In this document: positions 54,356-60,654 of the stretch, piece after piece
How positions within the stretch are numbered: the first letter of the stretch is position 1
Layout: every line of letters starts with the position of its first letter
Assembly (NCBI RefSeq): GCF_047948215.1
Contig: NC_134460.1
Coordinates: forward strand, 148,608,049 to 148,672,048
Direction of reading: 5' to 3'
Length of the DNA stretch: 64,000 nucleotides
DNA from: Lycorma delicatula
Lineage: Eukaryota > Arthropoda > Insecta > Hemiptera > Fulgoridae
Program-made: the position numbers and the translations under genes
The notes under the pieces: model-generated
What the model was told of the DNA's origin: nothing
The model's input: only the letters and a program-made list of their open reading frames with translations
Databases searched by the model: none

Positions 54356-54676
54356 TTACTCGAATACCACATCGAAGGCTTTTCCGATGCGTCCTTTGAA
54401 GACGAGTTTCAGCTTCATTTCAGTTATTGTGTCAAATTCGTCCTCTTTCAATGTTTCCGCAAACCGTCTCGGCAAGTAAACATTAAACATCGTTTCCTCA
54501 CCTTCACGTAAACGACACACGATACTTTTTCCATACCGCGTTGAAATTTTTCTTAACCATACAACCTCGTACGGTTTCCCAATCGTAAGATCACCAACGC
54601 TCTTCGTCTCTAGGTTGGTTGCAACAAGTCGCTTATTCAATTGATGAATAAAATCTTTTCTGTTACCGTCAGTCAT
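54356..54676 (-). CDS. Small protein with LxDLxIGxxYxV domain, 106 aa
   Basis: An intact small protein starts at an ATG (54676) 63 bp below a TATAAATA box at 54739-54746. Residues about 27-105 form a domain with VGDLTIGKPYEVVWLRKIST, RYGKSIVCRL, FNVYLPRRFAETL and LVFKG. The same pattern occurs in the C-terminal 95 residues of the 55525-56259 protein, so the two are paralogues in that region. Short proteins of this pattern recur, as I recall, near virus-derived genes of arthropods. The strand pattern would suit a small OB-like or nucleic-acid-binding fold, which is inference only. The gene ends 20 nt before a histone-like stem-loop. Confidence 0.82.
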   Translation of the reverse strand: MTDGNRKDFIHQLNKRLVATNLETKSVGDLTIGKPYEVVWLRKISTRYGKSIVCRLREGEETMFNVYLPRRFAETLKEDEFDTITEMKLKLVFKGRIGKAFDVVFE

Positions 54677-54738
54677 GATGATGATGTTATTTCTTCAAAC
54701 GTTAGCTTTAGAATGAGACTAGAGCGATTACAAATGGC

Positions 54739-54746
54739 TATTTATA
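54739..54746 (-). promoter_or_regulatory. TATA box of the 54356-54676 gene
   Basis: TATAAATA on the minus strand, 63 bp upstream of the ATG. Matches the octamer before the neighbouring accessory gene. Confidence 0.65.
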
Positions 54747-54789
54747 CCCACACATCTGCTTATCAACATCCGCAATCGGTATTCCAAGA

Positions 54790-55330
54790 ATCGACAATTA
54801 ATATTTATTTTAATTGCTTAACAACATCTGGTTGAGCCAATTATTTTTTCTTATCAAAGCCATAAATTATTTTTATTTTAAGTTCTTATCTACTAATCAC
54901 ATCCGGTCGAGCCAATTATTTCTTATCAAAGCTATAAATAATTTTTTATTGTTATCATCACGATAATTAATTCCACGAATTGAACCAATTATTTTTTTTT
55001 ATCAAAGCCATAAATTATTTTTTATTTTAAATCGACAATTAATATTTATTTTAATTGCTTAACAACATCTGGTTGAGCCAATTATTTTTTCTTATCAAAG
55101 CCATAAATTATTTTTATTTTAAGTTCTTATCTACTAATCACATCCGGTCGAGCCAATTATTTCTTATCAACGCTATAAATAATTTTTTATTGTTATCGTC
55201 ATTATAATTAATTCCGCGAATTGAACCAATTATTTTTTCTTATCAAAGCCATAAATTATTTTTATTTCTTATCATCGCTATAAATATTTTTTTTTATTGT
55301 TATCGTTACGATAAATAATCCCACGTGCCA
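54790..55330. repeat. AT-rich iterated region (241-bp duplication with about 70-bp subrepeats)
   Basis: A 241-bp segment starting ATCGACAATTAATATT is duplicated in tandem (54790 and 55031), followed by a partial third run. Inside, GAGCCAATTATTT(TTT)CTTATCAA, then AGC(C/T)ATAAAT(T/A)ATTTTT, recurs about six times at roughly 70-bp spacing. No gene occupies it. It is the largest intergenic gap in the virus-like block and could be an origin or enhancer comparable in layout to baculovirus hr regions, but that is only an analogy. Confidence 0.75.
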
Positions 55331-55421
55331 ATTAAAAATTATATTTTCCTTATAAAACAGTAATCACAAATAAACAAACATTTACCACCACCAAAAAAAA
55401 AAAATACATTTGTTTGAGTTG

Positions 55422-55515
55422 CGTTTCCACACCACCCAAGAGGTAGCAACTGCAGCGCGTTGAGATTTTTTTTTATGCGAGTGATATCTCTCCCCAATAG
55501 GCCTACAAACACTCG
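55422..55515 (-). repeat. C repeat block abutting the 3' end of the 55525 gene
   Basis: A copy of block C (GTTTCCACACCACC to GGCCTACAAACACTCG) ends 10 nt from the stop codon, so any transcript of the gene would begin its 3' UTR with it. The termini CGAGTG and CACTCG can pair on the RNA. No histone-like stem-loop is found at this gene. Confidence 0.8.
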
Positions 55516-55524
55516 TGCAAAATT

Positions 55525-56259
55525 TTACAAACTGATTTTTATATCCTCGTTGAACTCGTCAACGTCACCGTTGGCGAGTTTTTTCTTTCCATAATAAGTT
55601 AATTTCATCGAATGATTTTTTACAACGTTCAATTCATCGTCGGTAAATCTGTTTGTATACGTCTTTGGTAATAAGGTTTGAAAGCTGTCCGGTTCATCCG
55701 ATTCGCTGTCGAACAATATTACGCAAATACGGAGTTCGCCGTATTGAGTAAATATCTTTCTCATTTCCAACAGTACGTAGCTAACACCGATATCAAGATC
55801 GGTCAACCTCCTGAACGGTATCTTCTTTAGAAAACAATATTCATCGTTGAAAATGTTAATAAACGCTACGGTGTCCATCTTAACATTCGCAGTGCTCACA
55901 CTCGAATGGCAATAACAAGTGTGATTTACCTTCTTACCCCCTATTTCCACGACAATTTTGCAAAACAACCGATAGAGTTCGTTACGATCGATAACTGTAC
56001 AGGCGAACGGACTTTCCCATAACACTTCGTATTTATTTGCACGTACCATAGCGTGCATTCTTTTCACGTTTTCAATAATCAATTCGCACGAACATAAGTA
56101 TTCTGGTAGACCACGACCGCAGTAGTCGAATTTCTTACAATCGAAAGCATGTATTTCATCATTAACATCGTAGTGGGTGGTAAGCATCATAAAACAATAT
56201 TTGCAAATATACGATGCAATAAACCTCAATTCGTTTACCGAATCGCTAAACGTTTTCAT
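55525..56259 (-). CDS. Accessory protein with paralogous C-terminal domain, 244 aa
   Basis: The ATG at 56259 comes 5 nt after the stop of the 103-aa gene, indicating co-transcription. Residues 1-60 include several Cys/His in CKYC, DCKKFDYCGRG and LCSC, a possible zinc-binding segment not assigned to a family. Residues about 150-244 (RRLTDLDIGVSYVLLEMRKI, FTQYGELRICVIL, TLLPKTYTNRFTDDEL, MKLTYYGKKK) parallel the 54356-54676 protein. The shared order of DLxIGxxYxxxxxRKI, YG, LP(K/R) and KL.(Y/F).GK supports common descent. The protein is intact and lacks membrane segments. Its function is not known to me. Confidence 0.8.
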   Translation of the reverse strand: MKTFSDSVNELRFIASYICKYCFMMLTTHYDVNDEIHAFDCKKFDYCGRGLPEYLCSCELIIENVKRMHAMVRANKYEVLWESPFACTVIDRNELYRLFCKIVVEIGGKKVNHTCYCHSSVSTANVKMDTVAFINIFNDEYCFLKKIPFRRLTDLDIGVSYVLLEMRKIFTQYGELRICVILFDSESDEPDSFQTLLPKTYTNRFTDDELNVVKNHSMKLTYYGKKKLANGDVDEFNEDIKISL

Positions 56260-56264
56260 CGCTG

Positions 56265-56576
56265 CTATATCGGGTCGTCACTATAGTGAATATAATGTCT
56301 ACACAAGCCGTCTACAGTATCTATTTTTAAACTGTCTAAATATTCTTGTAAACCGTCGTGAAGTTCAGCGTAAGTGGCGTCGTAATTGAAAACCACTCTA
56401 ACCGTATTGAAACGGTGTATGTCTGCGGTAATACTTGTTGCGTGAGGAAACGCAGCAATTGTAAGTTTCATAAGATGACGCAACGTTCTTACGCGACGAT
56501 TTGGAAAAAATCTAATCGTCCACACCGATGCGGCTATGTCAACGTCCATCGCTAAACTGCGGATGGAATTACACAT
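56265..56576 (-). CDS. Hypothetical protein upstream of the 244-aa gene, 103 aa
   Basis: The ATG is at 56576; a second in-frame ATG nine codons on (MDVDIAASVW) is also plausible. Nothing in the sequence is recognisable as a named domain. It has a Trp/Phe-rich N-terminal strand pattern (ASVWTIRFFPNRRV), a middle HRFNTVRVVFNYDA, and an acidic-aromatic C-terminus (LCRHYIHYSDDPI). The stop codon is 5 nt from the next ATG. The neighbour is in a different frame. The pair could be the two halves of an ancestral single gene split by a frameshift, but I have no homologue in mind to prove it. Confidence 0.7.
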   Translation of the reverse strand: MCNSIRSLAMDVDIAASVWTIRFFPNRRVRTLRHLMKLTIAAFPHATSITADIHRFNTVRVVFNYDATYAELHDGLQEYLDSLKIDTVDGLCRHYIHYSDDPI

Positions 56577-56613
56577 CGGAAGGTTTTTTAAGGGGAAAAA
56601 ATAGGTTTACTAT

Positions 56614-56791
56614 AAAACACTCTCCTCACCGTTTGTAACACAATTGATAGTGGATAAATCCAATATCATATCGTGTCACGGGCCTTGGAACCACTACATT
56701 CAATAAATGTAAATAAATATCGTTTTTTTTTAAATTAAAAAAAACAATAATTAGTTACAATTTATTGTATGGGGGTTTAAAGTGTTTTTTG
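56614..56791 (-). repeat. A-B repeat module 3' of the RING gene
   Basis: This is highly similar to 54043-54240: block A from AAAACACTCTCCTCACC to GGGCCTTGGAACCACTACA, then block B with TGTATGGGGGTTTAAAGTGTT. AATAAA is present on the minus strand at 56761-56766, about 70-75 nt past the stem-loop. Confidence 0.82.
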
Positions 56792-56836
56792 TTTTGTCTA
56801 CACGTGTAATTTTGTGTTGTTTGTGTAATGTGTTGT

Positions 56837-56852
56837 TGTCCTGAAAAGGACA
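56837..56852 (-). terminator. Histone-type 3' stem-loop after the RING gene
   Basis: The 16 nt TGTCCTTTTCAGGACA are identical to 54320-54335 and lie 23 nt past the stop codon. The flanks are the same (AAAC before, ACAACAACACATTA after), so this copy and the 54320 copy share a common origin. Confidence 0.7.
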
Positions 56853-56875
56853 GTTTGGGAAAGACGATGAGGTGA

Positions 56876-57232
56876 CTAGTTGAAATAGATTTTTATATAG
56901 CCAGTCACCGCTTGTCTACACATCCCACATGGAAGGTTGTGTTGTATTAAATACCGTACACAATCTATGCAGAATGTGTGACCACACGGTAGTATCGTTG
57001 CTCCTACACGTGCAATCAGACATATTTTACATCGCAGTGTACTGGTCAAATCTTCATCCCGTATAACACCTCGTTCTACTGCACATTTCACATTTCTTAA
57101 TGCCTCACTAAGCGATTCTAAAAAGGGTACATCTGCACCCTTCACACTTGAGATACTACGCACCAAGTTTCTAATACTGGTAACCACTCTTGCTTTAGCA
57201 AGTTCGAATGATGTCGATGTTCTCTCACCCAT
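56876..57232 (-). CDS. RING-finger protein, putative E3 ubiquitin ligase, 118 aa
   Basis: A C-terminal C3HC4 RING occupies residues 68-105: C68-x2-C71, C83-x-H85-x2-C88-x2-C91, C102-x2-C105, with the typical LPCGHTFCIDC core. The ATG at 57232 (MGERTSTSFELAKARV) is preferred over a non-ATG extension because it lies 59 bp below a TATATATA box at 57291-57298. The N-terminal 60 residues are helical-looking and unassigned. RING proteins of this size are common in large DNA viruses of arthropods, acting as ubiquitin ligases against host targets; that role here is by family only. The neighbouring gene on the right ends in a BIR-like domain, so the two together resemble a split IAP. A histone-like stem-loop follows the stop. 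Confidence 0.88.
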   Translation of the reverse strand: MGERTSTSFELAKARVVTSIRNLVRSISSVKGADVPFLESLSEALRNVKCAVERGVIRDEDLTSTLRCKICLIARVGATILPCGHTFCIDCVRYLIQHNLPCGMCRQAVTGYIKIYFN

Positions 57233-57290
57233 GTTCGTCTGATGTGCAGCTGTGTTGTGAAATGAATGATGTAGTGAGCAGAGCGACAAA

Positions 57291-57298
57291 TATATATA
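57291..57298 (-). promoter_or_regulatory. TATA box of the RING gene
   Basis: TATATATA on the minus strand, 59 bp upstream of the chosen ATG, comparable to the spacing at the other accessory genes. Confidence 0.6.
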
Positions 57299-57370
57299 CC
57301 TTATCAGCGCTATGGACCCTGTACTTCCTGTTATTTCCCGCTTGTTATTTTAAATTTAAAAAAACGGTTA

Positions 57371-57470
57371 CATTTCCACACCACCCACGAGGTAGCAACC
57401 ATGGCGCGTTGAGATTTTTTTTTTACATGAGTGAAATCTCTCCCCAATAGGCCTACTGTAAAACACTCGA
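57371..57470 (-). repeat. C repeat block 3' of the nuclease-like gene
   Basis: Third copy of block C (CATTTCCACACCACC to AAAACACTCGA), lying between the RING promoter and a T/A-rich tract (57473-57541) that follows the nuclease-like gene. The tract is a TTTTTTTTATATATTT-type low-complexity repeat. Confidence 0.8.
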
Positions 57471-57568
57471 ATCTTTTTTTATATTTTTTTTTTATTTTTT
57501 TTATATATTTTTTTTTTATTTTTTTTATATATTTTTTTTTTCATATACATCTTGCAGCAGATTGAGCT

Positions 57569-58250
57569 CTACAGCGGTATTCGACGTGGAACAACATGTT
57601 CAAACGAAAGCGGTACGTTTTCCTTGATGCAGTTTTGACAACGAGTTGAGTGGTGATGCACATCCATCCTTTCGTTACACCAACAACATTTTACACACAA
57701 TTCGTTGAAGGAATAGTAATAACCGTTTTTTGCCAATTCCTCTTTGTTTTCCGCGTTTGTGTTCGCAAACGATCGCAATCGATCGGCTTCTCTCACCAGA
57801 TCCAACGGCTTTTTACACATCTTCAACCACTCCATGTAGAAACAACCGGTTTGTAACGCACATTTTCCACTCTCCTTGTGCGTGTGGTACGGACAATTTA
57901 CGATATAATTTGAATTAGGTTTCGGTGCGCCGTCCGGTATCTGACGAACATTGTTATGAAACCGTCGCAAAAATTCCACTTTCTCCAACCCTTTGGTGTG
58001 TATTGTGGCAAACTGCGAACATAACGCCTTCATGATATCGTCGTTGTATACGACTTCGCCGTAATTCCAATCGATTTTGTGAAAATTCCTCTCCGACCAT
58101 CCGTTTGTATTTAGATGTCAACTCAGACTTTGGGTACGGTGATCGAAAGTGAAGAATCATATAGTTTCCATCACCGACAACAGCAAGTTCTTTAACTATA
58201 AACTCACCTCGTTTGCCGAGAAAGCCGTGATACTCGATAACTCCTTCCAT
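57569..58250 (-). pseudogene. Nuclease-like (KELAV family) gene with BIR-like tail, one frameshift
   Basis: The first frame (58250 to 57954, ATG at 58250) opens with VIEYHGFLGKRGEFIVKELAVV and HFRSPYP. This is the N-terminus of a protein family I know from virus-like and mobile elements of arthropods, where an Asp usually stands where this copy has Glu. I suspect an RNase-H-fold exonuclease, which is inference. Family-like sequence continues in another frame, IHTKGLEKVEFLRRF and CPYHTHKESGKCALQ, in the 58033-57569 frame, so a single frameshift lies near 58,085-58,110. Residues 84-135 of the second frame look like a shortened BIR zinc domain: DRLRSF, ELAKNGYYY, C116-x2-C119, H128-x6-C135. Either a decayed gene or an assembly error. 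Confidence 0.72.
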
Positions 58251-58353
58251 GACGATCGCTCATCCGTGTATGAGGATGGCGATATGTAACCACCAACGAT
58301 GTCTATGAAATCACAATGTTGGTGGGGGATATCCCTTCGTTCCCCTTATCCGC

Positions 58354-58602
58354 CTACTTTTTGTCCTTCTTCTTCTGCTTCTTATTGGTCTTGGTCTTTG
58401 TGATCGTGTGTTCAACTGAAGAAGGTTTATCATAAGATTTTTTACGCGGATTTCTCCTTTTGCGGATCTTCGTTGGTTTCGATTTAACTTCCTTCTCAGT
58501 CGGTTTCGTAACTTCAGGATGGTGATTGATGTTATGCAAAGAATCGTTCATGAATAGAAATGACTGAACGTCGTCTGGCGAATATACACCACTTCCTTCC
58601 AT
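58354..58602 (-). CDS. Small highly basic protein, 82 aa
   Basis: The ATG at 58602 lies 51 bp below TATAAAAAGG (58651-58660). The second half is Lys/Arg-rich (KPTKIRKRRNPRKKSYDK, and a C-terminal KKQKKKDKK), so it likely binds nucleic acid or is nuclear. I do not recognise a family; a core or DNA-condensing role is possible. The start and its leader (GAGC, then CGTC, then ATGGAAGGA) are nearly repeated at the start of the nuclease-like gene at 58250, suggesting a duplicated 5' region. Confidence 0.65.
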   Translation of the reverse strand: MEGSGVYSPDDVQSFLFMNDSLHNINHHPEVTKPTEKEVKSKPTKIRKRRNPRKKSYDKPSSVEHTITKTKTNKKQKKKDKK

Positions 58603-58650
58603 GACGGATGCTCAACAACTACTGATTTGTATGCGCGCAGTCGGATTAAG

Positions 58651-58660
58651 CCTTTTTATA
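58651..58660 (-). promoter_or_regulatory. TATA box of the basic-protein gene, overlapping upstream stop codon
   Basis: TATAAAAAGG on the minus strand. Its TAA (58656-58658) is also the stop codon of the upstream glycoprotein gene. The ATG it serves lies 51 bp downstream. A TCAGT motif, an arthropod initiator type, lies between them near 58620. Confidence 0.6.
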
Positions 58661-59276
58661 CTTTCAAAAAAGAAGTGGTGGGGGTTACCCCCTCCACATC
58701 TTCTTCTTCCTCGTTTAGAGGACCATCATAGTCATCATCACCATGTGCATGTAACGTCATGTTACGTAATGAGATTTTGGTAGCGTTTACCTTTGGTAAC
58801 ACTGTTGTCCTCGCTGAAGGTAATGATGTTACATTCACTATGTTTTTCCTCTTCAATGCGGTTTTGTCGATGATTACCTTTGGTAATACTGTCGTCTTCG
58901 CTGAAGGTAACGATGTAGTGATGTTGCTAACTACGTCAGCAGACAGGTTTTTTGAAGATGATGGTGGTGATACGGTAGCGTTGTAAAAAATGGACAACAC
59001 CTCCACAGACGATGAATTACACCATACTAACGGTATGTTAACCGGTGATTGTGTAGAAAAAGTCACTCTACACCGTATCGGTTTGATCGTTGTACAAGAT
59101 TCATGCGAAAAGTCGCCCAGTAACAGTGTTACGATTATTCCAACTGCAATACCCGTTTTAAATATGCTAAATGTTATCAACCATTTCGTAAACTGTCGCC
59201 ACGTAGCTAATATTTGCTTTTTACCTTCCTCTCCCCGTCCACCACCTAATTGATCCATCTCAAATACTACCGGCAT
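58656..59276 (-). CDS. Putative membrane glycoprotein with mucin-like ectodomain, 206 aa
   Basis: The ATG at 59276 overlaps the capsid stop codon in the pentamer TAATG. A single hydrophobic segment at about residues 33-53 (LITFSIFKTGIAVGIIVTLL) follows a Lys/Arg-containing N-terminus, which predicts a type II anchor with the C-terminus outside. The outer part has three Cys (61, 69, 86) and seven N-x-S/T sequons, is Ser/Thr/Pro-rich, and contains a 14-residue direct repeat (SLPSA(K/R)TTVLPKV-type, twice). It ends in an acidic stretch (NEEEEDVEG). The family is not recognised. A virion or infected-cell surface protein would fit the position beside the capsid gene; this is inference. Confidence 0.72.
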   Translation of the reverse strand: MPVVFEMDQLGGGRGEEGKKQILATWRQFTKWLITFSIFKTGIAVGIIVTLLLGDFSHESCTTIKPIRCRVTFSTQSPVNIPLVWCNSSSVEVLSIFYNATVSPPSSSKNLSADVVSNITTSLPSAKTTVLPKVIIDKTALKRKNIVNVTSLPSARTTVLPKVNATKISLRNMTLHAHGDDDYDGPLNEEEEDVEGVTPTTSFLKV

Positions 59277-60496
59277 TACATACGTTTTTTCACTATTCCA
59301 CTGAGCGGAGTGTACGTGACGATGCTATCATGTATAATGAGACAGTAGGCAGTCGTGTTGGCCGGTATATTGTTTTTAGTATCGAAATCGATACGTACAT
59401 CTACTGTTCCTGTTTTAAGCGATTCGTTCTGACGGGAACAGTCGATAACTATTAACGGTACACTGGTCTTGAAATCCGCCAAACTGTAAGCGGGACATTC
59501 GTCCAGCGGTTTGTTATAATACCCGGTCCGAAAGCTGGCGAACATTTCATACATCATATTCACATCTCCCTGTAGATTGTCGTACGGATAGTACTGCGAA
59601 TTCAAATACAGACGAACGTTTACCAAGTCGCACATATCGAAGTTCGTCAATGATTTTGTAGCTTTATCTTTTCTGTCGGTCTGTAAACCGAATATCACGT
59701 ATCTCGGTCTCTCCGTTTGCGCACATGTTTTTACCGTCCATGAATGTATGTTTGTTTGTGGTAGAGCCGGATATTCGTGGATCTGCCATGTACGAAAAGC
59801 AATAGCTAACGGTCTATCTCGTTCTACTACCTTCAACAAATGCAATCGCATCGTATCGGCAACGTGAACATACGGAATTTTCCACGCTATCTTAGTCACT
59901 TTCAACTTGGAATCAGGCGCCTCTTTTGAAGACACTAATGCGTTCACGTCGTTGGAAGATCTAAGCAAAACCAATTCTTGTTTGACGTTCAATATTATGT
60001 GTCTGTAGTCTTCGGCGAAACCCATAAGCATACGCAGCGGTACGTAGAAGCAAAATCTTCCCGTGTTTTCTTCCAAATCGAACTTATCCGACGCTTTGAA
60101 CTTCCACCCGAAATTTTCCAAAATATTTTCTTCGCTTTTACGCAACGAAAGAATATTCTTTATCGTTGTCGTTATTCCTAGCTTTTGTACGCGACACATT
60201 TCCGTACCGTTTATCTCGTATCGTATCTCTTCGAAGAGAAACGGTATCGCGTTGTTTGTTAACCACGATTCCGTTGCCTTTTTATCGCCTGCTTTAGTAG
60301 TTAACGCACCTTCGACCATCAAATAGCTTTTATGCGGTAAAGTGTACACATCTTGTTGGTGTATCGGAATCCGGATTTCATCGTTGTTGTTGTAAGTCGA
60401 CGAAGCGTACGGTAGATGGGTATGATATTCGTACTGTGTGATCGTGTTATCGAACGAAACACTTTCACCGACGTCCAACATATTCGCTCCTGCCAT
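59276..60496 (-). CDS. Major capsid candidate, double jelly-roll-like protein, 406 aa
   Basis: An intact frame from ATG (60496), starting MAGANMLDVGESVSFDNTITQYEYHTHLPY. I recognise the pattern of a widespread set of proteins in insects, cnidarians and their mobile viruses annotated as double-jelly-roll-like, i.e. the capsid fold of Polintons and relatives. Features are the early HxHLPYAS and IRIPIHQQDVYTLP strands, the central EYPALPQTNIHSW, LYLNSQYYPYDN, and the C-terminal PLIVIDCSRQNESLKTGTVD and AYCLIIHDSIVTYTPLS. Length fits the family and there are no stops or shifts, unlike its neighbours. It precedes the membrane glycoprotein by a one-base overlap. Assignment as MCP is from family resemblance and gene context, not from structure. 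Confidence 0.82.
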   Translation of the reverse strand: MAGANMLDVGESVSFDNTITQYEYHTHLPYASSTYNNNDEIRIPIHQQDVYTLPHKSYLMVEGALTTKAGDKKATESWLTNNAIPFLFEEIRYEINGTEMCRVQKLGITTTIKNILSLRKSEENILENFGWKFKASDKFDLEENTGRFCFYVPLRMLMGFAEDYRHIILNVKQELVLLRSSNDVNALVSSKEAPDSKLKVTKIAWKIPYVHVADTMRLHLLKVVERDRPLAIAFRTWQIHEYPALPQTNIHSWTVKTCAQTERPRYVIFGLQTDRKDKATKSLTNFDMCDLVNVRLYLNSQYYPYDNLQGDVNMMYEMFASFRTGYYNKPLDECPAYSLADFKTSVPLIVIDCSRQNESLKTGTVDVRIDFDTKNNIPANTTAYCLIIHDSIVTYTPLSGIVKKRM

Positions 60497-60654
60497 TACT
60501 GTTCACCCAAACTGTAAAACCAAGTTTACGAAGAAACAACACGTTACGCGATGTTAACGCTTTGGTGTTTGCACGTCGACTGATCGGTTTGCGTGTCGTT
60601 TCGCTACTAGTACCAACGCTGTTGTATATTAACCCCATCTATTGGCTTTCTTTT
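60497..60654 (-). other. Leader between minor and major capsid genes
   Basis: 158 bp with no coding capacity. On the minus strand it holds a weak TATA-like TTAATATAC near 60630, a CGATCAGTCG initiator-like motif, and a pyrimidine-AG (TTTTACAG) close to the capsid ATG that could be a splice acceptor. None is compelling. Confidence 0.35.
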
